Source: Exiguobacterium aurantiacum (lineage in GTDB: Bacteria; Bacillota; Bacilli; Exiguobacteriales; Exiguobacteriaceae). Taken from it: DNA of 64,000 bases. Under the pieces are notes generated by a model that saw only the letters and a program-made list of their open reading frames with translations, searched no databases and was not told the origin of the DNA. Below are positions 50,733 through 59,390 of this stretch, in pieces. The position numbers were made by a program, and so were the translations under genes. Location of the stretch: NCBI RefSeq assembly GCF_001766415.1, contig NZ_MKXO01000001.1:310001-374000 (forward strand), read 5' to 3'. Within the stretch, counting starts at the first letter, position 1. The number at the start of each line of letters is the position of its first letter.

Positions 50733-51767
50733 ATGATCGCACTCAAACAGATCTCAAAAACATTCACGGTAAACAAAGGGACCGTCACGGCGCTCGACGA
50801 CGTCTCGCTGACGATTGAAAAGGGTGAGATCTTCGGCATCATCGGTCGGAGCGGCGCCGGCAAGAGCACGCTCATCCGGATGATCAATCTGCTCGAACGG
50901 CCGACGTCAGGTCAAGTCGAGATCGAAGGACAAGACATCACGACGCTCGACAAAAAAGGGTTATCGAAGCTCCGTCACCGCATCGGGATGATCTTCCAGC
51001 ACTATAACCTGCTGAAGACGGCGACCGTCGAAGACAACGTCGCCATCCCGCTCCGCCTAGAAGGACTCGATAAACGCTCGATCAGCGAGCGGGTCGACAA
51101 GTATCTCGATATCGTCGGACTGACCGATCACCGTAAACATTACCCGGAGCAACTCTCCGGCGGCCAGAAACAGCGCGTCGCCATCGCCCGGGCGTTGGCG
51201 CACGAGCCGGACATCCTGCTCAGCGACGAGGCGACGAGCGCGCTCGACCCGGAGACGACCGAATCGATCCTCGATCTGTTGCTCGAGATCAACCGCGAGC
51301 TCGGGCTGACGATCTTCTTGATCACCCATGAGATGGAAGTCATCGAGCGCATCTGTGACCGGGTCGCCGTCATCGACGCCGGCAAGATCGTCGAAGAAGG
51401 GGACGTCCTCGACGTCTTCTCGGACCCGCAACATCCGACGACGCGCCGCTTCTTGAAAGCGAACCTCGACGTGCCGAAAGAAGTCGTCGACGTGTTGAGC
51501 TCGCACGGGACGCTCGTCAACTTGTCGTTCATCGGTCACCAGACCGAACAGGCCGTCCTCGCCGAGTTGACGAAACGGTTCGGCCTGCTGCCGAACATCA
51601 TCGGGGGCGGGATCAAAAAGCTGAAAGGCGGTCTCGTCGGCAACTTGCTCGTCCATCTCGACGGGGACCAGGCACAGACCGACCAAGCCGTCCGCTACCT
51701 TGAAGCGAGCGGCGTCAAAGTGAAGGAGGTGACGAACCATGCTGCAGTTTTGGGGAAATTGGGGTGA
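50733..51767 (+). CDS. metN: Methionine ABC transporter ATPase MetN
   Basis: A 344-residue ABC ATPase. Walker A is GRSGAGKST, signature LSGGQKQRV, and Walker B ILLSDEATSALDP with the SALDP variant common in MetN. The C-terminal roughly 80 residues (VLAELTKRFGLLPNIIGGGI onward) form the NIL domain that senses internal methionine. AAGGAGG precedes the ATG. It overlaps metI by 29 bases. Confidence 0.94.
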   Translation: MIALKQISKTFTVNKGTVTALDDVSLTIEKGEIFGIIGRSGAGKSTLIRMINLLERPTSGQVEIEGQDITTLDKKGLSKLRHRIGMIFQHYNLLKTATVEDNVAIPLRLEGLDKRSISERVDKYLDIVGLTDHRKHYPEQLSGGQKQRVAIARALAHEPDILLSDEATSALDPETTESILDLLLEINRELGLTIFLITHEMEVIERICDRVAVIDAGKIVEEGDVLDVFSDPQHPTTRRFLKANLDVPKEVVDVLSSHGTLVNLSFIGHQTEQAVLAELTKRFGLLPNIIGGGIKKLKGGLVGNLLVHLDGDQAQTDQAVRYLEASGVKVKEVTNHAAVLGKLG

Positions 51768-52401
51768 CTTGATTTGGACGGGCACGATCCAGACGCTGAC
51801 GATGACCGGCATCGCGCTCGTCATCTCGACACTGATCGGCTTGCCGCTCGGGACGCTCCTCGTCTTGACGCGGCCGAATGGACGGCTCGCGAACCGTTAC
51901 TTTTACGGGGCATTGTCGAGCGTGATCAACGTCGTCCGCTCGATCCCGTTCATCATTCTGCTATTCTTCATCTTGCCGTTCACCCGTTTCATCATGGGGA
52001 CGACGATCGGCGTCCAAGGCGTGCTGTTGCCGCTCATCGTCTTCACGGCGCCATACATCGCCCGTTTGATGGAGTCGGCACTGCTCGAAGTCGATCGCGG
52101 CGTCGTCGAGGCGTACGAGGCGATGGGCATCTCGACGCGTAAGATCATCTGGTACGTATTGATCCGTGAGGCGCGGTCGTCAATCGTGCTCGGTCTGACG
52201 ATCGCGACGATCGGTCTGATCGGTGCGACGGCGATGGCGGGTCTCGTCGGTGCGGGCGGACTCGGCGATATCGCCTATCAGTACGGGCATCTCCGGTTCG
52301 AGCCGGAAGTCATGTACGTGACGATCTTCGTCTTGATCCTGCTCGTGCAGTCGATCCAATCATTCGGCAACCGCTTGGCGGCCCGTCTAAAGAAAGCCTG
52401 A
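51739..52401 (+). CDS. metI: Methionine ABC transporter permease MetI
   Basis: A 220-residue permease with five membrane segments. The BPD coupling motif is EAYEAMGISTRKIIWYVLIREA, followed by GLVGAGGLGDIAYQYG. The start is the ATG at 51739, with AAGGAGG upstream inside metN. It ends the operon next to a terminator shared with the convergent Spx-like gene. Confidence 0.94.
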   Translation: MLQFWGNWGDLIWTGTIQTLTMTGIALVISTLIGLPLGTLLVLTRPNGRLANRYFYGALSSVINVVRSIPFIILLFFILPFTRFIMGTTIGVQGVLLPLIVFTAPYIARLMESALLEVDRGVVEAYEAMGISTRKIIWYVLIREARSSIVLGLTIATIGLIGATAMAGLVGAGGLGDIAYQYGHLRFEPEVMYVTIFVLILLVQSIQSFGNRLAARLKKA

Positions 52402-52404
52402 CAA

Positions 52405-52440
52405 AAGAGCGTCGCAAAATTTGCGGCGCTCTTACTGTTT
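52405..52440. terminator. Terminator between metI and the Spx-like gene
   Basis: AAGAGCGtCGC / GCGgCGCTCTT stem followed by ACTGTTTGTC on the plus strand. The end of the minus-strand gene overlaps it. Confidence 0.65.
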
Positions 52441-52827
52441 GTCTAATAGTCGTTTCAAATCGGCGATCCGGTTATGCCGCGGGATGAACGTCCGGATCTC
52501 TTTCTCGCTGAACCCGATCTGGATCCGGTTGTCATCGACGACGATCGGACTCTTCAAGATCTGCGGATGCGTCGCGACAAAACTGTACAGTTCGCGGAGC
52601 GACATCTCGTCGAGCTGGTCGGCCGCTTGTTTGTAGACACTTTTTTGGACAGACAAGAGATCGGTCGTCCCGTTTTCGGTGAGCCGGAGCATCTCCTTGA
52701 ACTCGGTGAACGACATTCCTTGGTCGGTCAATTTCTTCTCGATGAACGGGATATTCTGTTCGCGTAACCAATCGAGCGTCTTGCGGGAAGAACTGCAGCT
52801 TGTATGCGTGAATACGGTGACCGTCAC
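52432..52827 (-). CDS. Spx/MgsR/ArsC family regulator-like protein with CxxS
   Basis: A 131-residue ArsC-fold protein resembling Spx: VFTHTSCSSSRKTLDWL, FKEMLRLTENGTTDLL (with the Gly equivalent to Spx Gly52, which contacts RNA polymerase alpha), HPQILKSPIVVDDNRIQIGF and IRTFIPRHN. In Spx the redox switch is CxxC; here it is C-S-S-S, so the second cysteine is Ser. It may be a constitutively reduced-state or mixed-disulfide form. The GTG at 52827 aligns with the Spx N-terminus and is preferred over GTG 52836. A reductase role is possible. Confidence 0.83.
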   Translation of the reverse strand: MTVTVFTHTSCSSSRKTLDWLREQNIPFIEKKLTDQGMSFTEFKEMLRLTENGTTDLLSVQKSVYKQAADQLDEMSLRELYSFVATHPQILKSPIVVDDNRIQIGFSEKEIRTFIPRHNRIADLKRLLDKQ

Positions 52828-53001
52828 GACAACCACTTCTCCTTTTCCTAAGGTTGGATTACTTTATTGTCTCTCGATTATACGGGTTCGGCGTAGAATA
52901 TGTTTCAAATCACATATACTTTTTTCGAAATCGTCGGAACGATTCGTTTCAAGCGAGTTCGGGTACATGACGAGAGAGACAACAAACAAGGAGGGGCTTA
53001 C

Positions 53002-53385
53002 ATGTTTGATTATACGGTGAAGACGGATCAGTCGGTCGAAGCAGTGGTCGAGAAGTTGAAAGCGACGCTCAAGGACGAAGCGTTCGGCGTGCTGTGGGAT
53101 TTCGACTTGAGTGATACGCTCAAAGAGAAAGGTGAAGCCATCGACGGGGACTATCGTATCCTCGAAGTGTGCAACCCGAAAGAGGCCAAGAAAGTCATCA
53201 CGGCGCACCGGGAGGGCGGCTACTTCCTGCCGTGCAAGCTCGCCGTCTTCACGAAAGACGGGGCGACCCACGTCGGGATGCCGAAACCGACGAAACTGAT
53301 CGAATTGATCGAGGACGAGTCGCTCCAGTCCATCGCACTGGATGTCGAGACGAGACTGACACGCGCCATCGATAACAGCATCTAA
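53002..53385 (+). CDS. DUF302 family protein
   Basis: A 127-residue soluble protein. MFDYTVKTDQSVEAVVEKLK, FGVLWDFDLSDTLKEKG, YRILEVCNPKEAKKVITA and GYFLPCKLAVF match the DUF302 fold, including its conserved cysteine regions. AAGGAGGGG precedes the ATG at 53002. Function of the family unknown. Confidence 0.87.
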   Translation: MFDYTVKTDQSVEAVVEKLKATLKDEAFGVLWDFDLSDTLKEKGEAIDGDYRILEVCNPKEAKKVITAHREGGYFLPCKLAVFTKDGATHVGMPKPTKLIELIEDESLQSIALDVETRLTRAIDNSI

Positions 53386-53398
53386 TCGATTCATCGCA

Positions 53399-53425
53399 CC
53401 CGTCCAATTTCATGGGCGGGTTTTT
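53399..53425 (+). terminator. Terminator after the DUF302 gene
   Basis: CCCGTCCA / TGGGCGGG stem (one G-T pair) followed by five T residues. Confidence 0.8.
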
Positions 53426-53489
53426 CATACCCTCTCCAAAGTAATATAATGGTAAAATTGGAGATAATAAAATTCAAGGGGCGGATAAT

Positions 53490-54791
53490 TTGAAAAAGTT
53501 AGTCGGTTTACTTGTAATATCCACGAGCTTGTTGGCCGGGTGTGGTGAAGAGAAACAAGACGTCGTGAAATTGTCGTATGTCGACGCCCATTGGACTGTC
53601 AGCAAATACTCACTAGAACAACCAGTGGTGCTCGAATCGGCCGGTGAGACGCTCGCGGCCTGCACTGGGGACTTGACGACCGAGTTGAAGGGCGACCTGA
53701 CTGTGTTCGATACGGTCGTGGCGAGCCGCCATCCGATGACGGACACGGGTTGGGAATATGGATTTAAAGCCGTGACATACATACAAGGGGACGAAAATTA
53801 TGCGATGTGTCGGGATATGGCCTCACCACATTATTCAGTGGAAATGGTCGATGCATTCCCGGAGTTCGTCGATTTGACTGCGGGTCATTCGATTCGGCAC
53901 TATCCCTCTGTCCGTCCAGCAGACGAAGCCGCTCGCCTCGCCGTGCAAAATGCTGATGAATTGACAGAGGCCGGGAATGAAATCGAGCCGTTTCCCGATA
54001 CGGTCATGGCGTTTTCTCCTGCGATCCACGGAGAGATCGAATTGACCGTCGGGGATCGGCCGAGCCAATTCCCTTTGTTCGCGTTCGAACCGATGATGGC
54101 GGATGTGGAAGATGTCAAATTAGCCATTGGCTATGATTCGCGTGACGCCAAACCATACGTGTTATTACTACTTGCTGACCTTTACGTTTCGGTCAGTCCG
54201 TTACATACAATCAATGATCCAACGAAAGAAGAACCGACGTATGACGACCTCGTCGTCAAGAGACTCCCGCTTGACACGGAACTCGTGCCGAATAAGACCT
54301 ATCCGTTATATGAGTTCAGTTACACCCGCGACGGAGAAGCGGTGACCGAGACAGCAAGCATCACATATCGTGCCGCAAAGCTGTTGTCCACTGATGAACG
54401 AAAGACGCTCGAGACACATCCTAACGAGGAGTATATGCCGATTGTGACCGGGCCACTCGTGTATCTCCATCAGGAACCGTTTGACAACGAATCGACAGTA
54501 TCCTATCCCGCTGTGTTGCGTGCGGCCGGCAACGAGATGGATGATCTGATTCAAGCAATCGATTCCGCCGAGCCGACGAAACGTGTAGGCGATCAGGGCG
54601 ACTATCCGCTTCTAACGATCGTCGACGGGCTCAAAGGTCAGGAATTCAAGGTGACTTATAAACAGCGATCGAAGAAACTGGATATCTACGTGACGGACCA
54701 ATCTACTGAGGAAACGTATAAACTGACGAGCGAAGGGGCGGAGACGTTCTTGTCCTACTTCCCCGACTTGAAGAAGAAACCGAAGAATTGA
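53490..54791 (+). CDS. Lipoprotein, paralogue 1 of a tandem pair, unknown
   Basis: A 433-residue lipoprotein with lipobox LLAG-C18. Opening block VVKLSYVDAHWTV. Later blocks HGEIELTVGDRPSQFPLF, VGDQGDYPLLTIVDGLKGQE and LTSEGAETFLSYFPDLKKK recur in similar form in the next gene. It looks beta-rich and extracytoplasmic. The TTG start at 53490 lies behind AAGGGG. No known domain. It is transcribed with its paralogue, 9 bases apart. Confidence 0.7.
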   Translation: MKKLVGLLVISTSLLAGCGEEKQDVVKLSYVDAHWTVSKYSLEQPVVLESAGETLAACTGDLTTELKGDLTVFDTVVASRHPMTDTGWEYGFKAVTYIQGDENYAMCRDMASPHYSVEMVDAFPEFVDLTAGHSIRHYPSVRPADEAARLAVQNADELTEAGNEIEPFPDTVMAFSPAIHGEIELTVGDRPSQFPLFAFEPMMADVEDVKLAIGYDSRDAKPYVLLLLADLYVSVSPLHTINDPTKEEPTYDDLVVKRLPLDTELVPNKTYPLYEFSYTRDGEAVTETASITYRAAKLLSTDERKTLETHPNEEYMPIVTGPLVYLHQEPFDNESTVSYPAVLRAAGNEMDDLIQAIDSAEPTKRVGDQGDYPLLTIVDGLKGQEFKVTYKQRSKKLDIYVTDQSTEETYKLTSEGAETFLSYFPDLKKKPKN

Positions 54792-54800
54792 GGTGAACTG

Positions 54801-56051
54801 ATGAAAAAGTTCGGATTAGGAATCTGTCTATCGCTATTCGTTTTGGCTGCAGGATGCGCCCGGGACCAAGAAGTAGTCCGATATGATGTTGTCGAGGCCC
54901 ATTGGACGGCAGAGCACATCACACATGACCTTGAAGTGCAGGCAATCAAGGCCAAGGACATGTTGACCTATTGTGAACAAGGCGAGTTACTCAACGATAT
55001 CGAGGAGGACCATCTATCCTTGCTTGGCGTGACGTTTGCAAGCCGAATGCCGTTCACTGAGCCCGATACTGAAACATACGCCTTCAATGAGACATCGTTC
55101 GTCGAAGGTGATGCCGTTTACGCGCTGTGTAAGTCGGACCATGTCGAGGGATATCGGGCGGTCAAGCTGGATGCAAGACCGGAGTTTTTGAAAGACGAGA
55201 CCGCACGCGAGATCTCGTTGCTACCTAGCGTAGTAAGCGGGACAGAAGAAATTCGGGAAAGGTTATCACGGGAAGAAGCGATTCATTCTTACAGGCAAGA
55301 CCTCACCATTCGACCGTTCATGAACAGTCTTTATACGATCTCGCCCGGTTTCAACGGGTCCATCGAGTTTGGAATCGGGGACGACGGGGTCTTCACACCG
55401 TATTTAGATTTTGCTCCTCACGTGGTCAGGGAGGACACTCATGTTGCGTTAGGATATGGCACGAAGACGAAGACGCCATACATGTTAATGTCGAGTGACG
55501 GGATTCACTATGGACAGCATTCGTTGAACGATGGCGAATTACTGGACGGAGTCGACAACTTAAATGTCCGGACGCTGCTTGAAGGCGGTACGCTCGAACC
55601 GCTCGAACCGTTTCCGTTATACGAATTAACCTACGAGTCAAACGGTCAAAAGATGACGAAGACGATCTCGATTCGATTCAAACCGAATCCATTCATCACA
55701 GAGCCGACCGATACCGATGCCGTCTCGATCGGTTATGTCCATAAATACCCGTACCATCCCAGTGTCCCGTTTTACTATCCGGACGCAGTCAGCATCGAGG
55801 GGCAAGGCTATGAACGATTGACCGAGGCGCTCGAGACGGGGACACCTTCGACCAAGAATGGGGAAGCGGGAGAGTACATGTATTTGACGCTGCTGAAAGG
55901 AAATCGAGGTCAACAGTTCGAGTTGAGTTACCACAAACGTTCGCAGAAAGTTGATGTCTTCGTGAAAGATATGAACACGGACGAACAGTTCAAGTTGTCG
56001 AGTGAAGGTGCGAAAATATTCCATGAACTTTTTCCCGGTGCCGTGGAGTAA
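54801..56051 (+). CDS. Lipoprotein, paralogue 2 of a tandem pair, unknown
   Basis: A 416-residue lipoprotein with lipobox LAAG-C19. It parallels the preceding protein: VVRYDVVEAHWTA, NGSIEFGIGDDGVFTPYL, NGEAGEYMYLTLLKGNRGQQ and LSSEGAKIFHELFPGA. The overall order of blocks is the same but identity is modest, so the duplication is old. GAGGTG precedes the ATG. The shared VxAHWT opening and SEGA...FP ending mark a family I do not recognise. Confidence 0.7.
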   Translation: MKKFGLGICLSLFVLAAGCARDQEVVRYDVVEAHWTAEHITHDLEVQAIKAKDMLTYCEQGELLNDIEEDHLSLLGVTFASRMPFTEPDTETYAFNETSFVEGDAVYALCKSDHVEGYRAVKLDARPEFLKDETAREISLLPSVVSGTEEIRERLSREEAIHSYRQDLTIRPFMNSLYTISPGFNGSIEFGIGDDGVFTPYLDFAPHVVREDTHVALGYGTKTKTPYMLMSSDGIHYGQHSLNDGELLDGVDNLNVRTLLEGGTLEPLEPFPLYELTYESNGQKMTKTISIRFKPNPFITEPTDTDAVSIGYVHKYPYHPSVPFYYPDAVSIEGQGYERLTEALETGTPSTKNGEAGEYMYLTLLKGNRGQQFELSYHKRSQKVDVFVKDMNTDEQFKLSSEGAKIFHELFPGAVE

Positions 56052-56154
56052 GCAGAGCGTTTGGTTTGATGAGACTTCGGCTGCAGTGACGATTGGCGGT
56101 GTCGATGAATCCGCCAGACGCGCGCAACTGACCGAAGAATCGACAACTACGTAG
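56023..56154 (+). other. Short reading frame, possible gene remnant
   Basis: A 43-codon frame overlapping the end of the lipoprotein gene in a different frame. Its downstream part (SVWFDETSAAVTIGGVDESA) has protein-like composition, but there is no ribosome binding site. It may be a decayed gene end. The rest of the gap to the chemoreceptor holds only a terminator. Confidence 0.2.
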
Positions 56155-56208
56155 AAGCAAATCTTTTTACAAGATTAGCACCGTCAGTTTCACGAAAAGG
56201 TCCGAATA

Positions 56209-56238
56209 GGACTCCTGTAAACGAGGAGTTCTTTTTTT
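56209..56238 (+). terminator. Terminator after the lipoprotein pair
   Basis: GGACTCCT / AGGAGTTC stem (one G-T pair) followed by seven T residues. Confidence 0.8.
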
Positions 56239-56419
56239 GCGATTCATTGTCTGATAACCTGTGATGAAGTTGGTAAATACTTCAAACTCAAGATATTGAC
56301 TTACTGTTAAAAACGGCGCTAGTCAGGACTTTTATCACAAGTTACACTTGAATTCGATTGTACTAACAAAGGAAAAATGTCCTGAAATAACTCAAATTAT
56401 AAAGGTGGGAATTATCGGA

Positions 56420-57325
56420 ATGATTGAAACGAGAGATGTCAGCCTATCGTCACCAGACGTGCTTCGCGCCATCGAAGCGAACATGGCGATGATTCGATTT
56501 GACCGCCAGCGCCGTGTCGTCGATGTGAACGACGCCTTCGCCAAGGCGATGAAATACAAACGCGATGAGATGGTCGGGATGCAGCACCATCTGTTCTGTA
56601 CGCCGAACTTCGTCAACAGTACGGACTATCAAGCGTTTTGGAACAAGTTGTTCGACGGGTTCAGCTCGGCCGACAAGATCGAACGCATCGACGCCCGGGG
56701 CGACTCGATTTGGCTCGAGGCGACGTATATGCCAATCTATGAGGGGGATGACGTCATCGGTGTCGTCAAGATCGCCTCGGACATCACCGAGCGGCAACAG
56801 ACGATCGAACGATACGCCCGCACGTTCCGTGATATGGCCGAGAATCTTGATGACCGGGCCCGCCGTGGCATGGAGGAGAGCCTACATTTGAAGCGGACGA
56901 TCGAGCGGCTCGAGTCGGACGCATCGGTAAACTTGAAGACGCTCGGCAACCTTCAAGACCAAGCGGCAGAGATCACGAAAATCGCCAGCACGATCAAAGA
57001 GATCGCGGCCCAGACGAACCTGTTGTCACTGAACGCCGCCATCGAGGCGGCGCGGGCAGGTGAACACGGCCTCGGCTTCAACGTCGTCGCGACCGAGGTC
57101 CGTAACTTGTCTCGTCTCGTCGAGCGCGCCGTCATCGAGGTCCGGGCCAACACCGAGGGGATGAACAAAGAGCTCGCCTCGATCGTCGACGGCGTCTCAC
57201 GATCGAACGAAGACATTCATGCGAGTGTCAACATCATGGAAGCGACGCTCGAACGCTTCGGGAAGATCGAGCAGTCGGCCCAGTCATTGAACGGGACGGC
57301 CGAACAGTTCACTTCGGCGATCTGA
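56420..57325 (+). CDS. Soluble PAS-domain methyl-accepting chemotaxis-like protein
   Basis: A 301-residue cytosolic receptor. An N-terminal PAS domain (about 10-125; IRFDRQRRVVDVNDAFAKAM, IGVVKIASDITERQ) is followed by a short helical linker and an MCP signalling hairpin. The tip sequence, EIAAQTNLLSLNAAIEAARA, is the CheA/CheW-binding hairpin. It has no membrane segment and no HAMP domain, and the signalling domain is shorter than in typical receptors. The PAS ligand could be haem, flavin or nothing. ATG 56420 follows AAAGGTGGG at long spacing. Confidence 0.88.
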   Translation: MIETRDVSLSSPDVLRAIEANMAMIRFDRQRRVVDVNDAFAKAMKYKRDEMVGMQHHLFCTPNFVNSTDYQAFWNKLFDGFSSADKIERIDARGDSIWLEATYMPIYEGDDVIGVVKIASDITERQQTIERYARTFRDMAENLDDRARRGMEESLHLKRTIERLESDASVNLKTLGNLQDQAAEITKIASTIKEIAAQTNLLSLNAAIEAARAGEHGLGFNVVATEVRNLSRLVERAVIEVRANTEGMNKELASIVDGVSRSNEDIHASVNIMEATLERFGKIEQSAQSLNGTAEQFTSAI

Positions 57326-57327
57326 CG

Positions 57328-57388
57328 AAAAAACCAATTGAAGGAACCGCCACCGACGACGGTGGCGGTTCCTTCAATTGGTTTTTTT
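57328..57388. terminator. Very long bidirectional terminator
   Basis: A perfect stem of about 24 bp (CCAATTGAAGGAACCGCCACC with its complement), loop GACGAC, flanked by A and T runs. It contains the stop codon of the minus-strand metallopeptidase gene. Confidence 0.92.
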
Positions 57389-58030
57389 GACGACGAGCGT
57401 GTGACCGTGTTGTCTCAACCACGCCATCACCCCATCGACGTCCGGATAAACAGAGGATAAAGTCGACCAAAACGATTTGGAGTGGTCGAAATGGACGAGA
57501 TGTGTCCATTCGTGGGCGATGACATAGTCCATCACTTCGATCGGGGCGAGCATGAGCCGGACGTTGATCGAGATCGTCCCGCGCGAGCTGCACGACCCCC
57601 AGCGCGTCTTCTGATGGCCGATGCGGACTTTCGCAGCGCTCACCCCGAGCAGACGTTCATAGTGGGGCGCCCGCTCGGTGACATAAGCGAGCGCCTCGTC
57701 GCGGAGCCACGTCTCGTATGCGGCCCCTAGCCTGGACTCGTCCCACCGGTCCGGGCACCGGAAAGCTGTCCCGTCGTAGTCGAAGGCGTCAACGGCGTTC
57801 GTGCGCACGAGCGGCACGGTCTCACCTCGATAGCGGAGCCGGTCGTTCGGCAATGACGGGGCTTTAGGTAATGCCGCGAGCCGGTCGTTTATCCAGTCCG
57901 CATGCTCGCTTAAGATCGTCTCGACGACCCGGTTCGACAGTCGGGCCGGGATACGGAGCTCGATCCCTTCGGCCGTTATGTAGAAAGCCGCTTTCTTTCG
58001 CCGTTTATGGCGGATGATGCGTACGGTCAT
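57374..58030 (-). CDS. YgjP-like M48-type metallopeptidase (DUF45)
   Basis: A 218-residue protein of the YgjP/SprT-like zinc peptidase family. Catalytic region: IGHQKTRWGSCSSRGTISIN, VMDYVIAHEWTHLVHFDHSK (HExxH) and FW, with the second zinc ligand in HFDHSKSFW. The N-terminal part is basic and beta-rich. GGAGG precedes the ATG at 58030. Substrates are unknown; it is often found beside restriction or housekeeping genes. Confidence 0.88.
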   Translation of the reverse strand: MTVRIIRHKRRKKAAFYITAEGIELRIPARLSNRVVETILSEHADWINDRLAALPKAPSLPNDRLRYRGETVPLVRTNAVDAFDYDGTAFRCPDRWDESRLGAAYETWLRDEALAYVTERAPHYERLLGVSAAKVRIGHQKTRWGSCSSRGTISINVRLMLAPIEVMDYVIAHEWTHLVHFDHSKSFWSTLSSVYPDVDGVMAWLRQHGHTLVVKKTN

Positions 58031-58147
58031 CGTTGTCACCTCCAAACACTGTTCTCGGTCGATTATAGCCGACGTCTCGAAAATCCGCCACGCTTTTGAC
58101 GACCAGTGGCTTCAATTTTTGTTACAGTAGGGACAGGAGGGATCACT

Positions 58148-59320
58148 ATGAAATCAATCTTACATCAACCGCTTGACCGGGTCGGCACCGACTCGGTGAA
58201 ATGGGACGGCCTCGAGCGCTGGTTCCATGTGAAGTCTGACGTACTGCCGCTCTGGGTGGCCGATATCGATATCCGCACGGCACCTTCGATCTCGGAAGCG
58301 CTCGCGGCGCGTGCGGCGACAGGAGAGTTCGGCTATACGATGTTCGCGAAAGAAGCCCAGGAGGCCGTCAGCTCTTGGTACGGGCGGAGACACGGACTCG
58401 TCGTCACCCCCGAACATGTGCTGTTCTCGAGCGGGGTCGTGCCCGGACTGACCCACATCGTCGAGGCGTTGACGAAGGAAGGGGACGGGGTCGTCATCCA
58501 ATCCCCGGTCTATCCACCATTCCATGAACTCGTGACCGGGTTGAAACGCGTTGTGCGTGACGCCCCGCTCAAACAAGTCGATGGCAAGTATGAGATGGAT
58601 TTTGACGCCCTCGAACACGCAATGCGACAGGCGAAACTGTTTTTGCTCTGTTCACCGCATAATCCGGTCGGTCGCGTCTGGACAGAGTCCGAGCTCGCGC
58701 GCGTCGTCGAGTTGGCGAGAACGTACGACGTCATCATCGTCGCCGACGAGATCCATGCCGATCTGACGTATCCGTCGCAGCACCATACGGCGATCAATCG
58801 ACTCGACGACCGGGTCATCACGGTGAGCGCCCCGTCGAAGGCGTTCAACATCGCCGGCCTGTTCGCGTCGTACATCATCTGTCCGGATGACGCCTGGCGC
58901 AAACGGATCATCCAAGTCCAAAACAAACACCACGTCCTACCGACACCGTTCGCCAATACGGCCATCATCGCCGCCTACACAGACGTCCGGGCGGAACGAT
59001 GGCTCGACCAGCTGACGGCCGAGCTCGAGGAACAAGCCACCTATGTCGTCGAGCGCCTGAATGCCGAGTTACCCCGGCTGACGTGCTTCATGCCGGAGGC
59101 GAGTTACTTGTTATGGATCGATTTCGCCGCGCTCGGCCTTGAGCCCGAAGCTCGGAAGAAATGGCTCCACGAGGAAGTGCGGGTCTTCTTGTCACCGGGT
59201 GTTCCGTTCGGGGCGTCGGCGTCGACGTTCGAGCGTCTCAATTTCGGTACATCCCGGACGATCGTTGACGAGGCGCTCGGACGGATCAAGACCCATTCCG
59301 ACGGAAAAGCGTTTGTATGA
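58148..59320 (+). CDS. patB: PatB/MalY-type PLP-dependent C-S lyase (cystathionine beta-lyase-like)
   Basis: A 390-residue class I/II aminotransferase-fold enzyme. LPLWVADIDIRTAP at the N-terminus is characteristic of MalY/PatB; FSSGVVPGLTHIVEALT, LLCSPHNPVGRVW, IVADEIHADLTYP and the PLP lysine motif SAPSKAFNIAGL follow. Family members split cystathionine or cysteine to give homocysteine or sulfide. CAGGAGGG precedes the ATG at 58148. This is another sulfur-metabolism gene in the window, without an S-box of its own. Confidence 0.9.
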   Translation: MKSILHQPLDRVGTDSVKWDGLERWFHVKSDVLPLWVADIDIRTAPSISEALAARAATGEFGYTMFAKEAQEAVSSWYGRRHGLVVTPEHVLFSSGVVPGLTHIVEALTKEGDGVVIQSPVYPPFHELVTGLKRVVRDAPLKQVDGKYEMDFDALEHAMRQAKLFLLCSPHNPVGRVWTESELARVVELARTYDVIIVADEIHADLTYPSQHHTAINRLDDRVITVSAPSKAFNIAGLFASYIICPDDAWRKRIIQVQNKHHVLPTPFANTAIIAAYTDVRAERWLDQLTAELEEQATYVVERLNAELPRLTCFMPEASYLLWIDFAALGLEPEARKKWLHEEVRVFLSPGVPFGASASTFERLNFGTSRTIVDEALGRIKTHSDGKAFV

Positions 59321-59390
59321 AACGAGAAACGGGAAAAATTTCAGAACGAGTCAGTCAAGATGACGTGGCGACAGAAAGCGAGTGAGGCAG

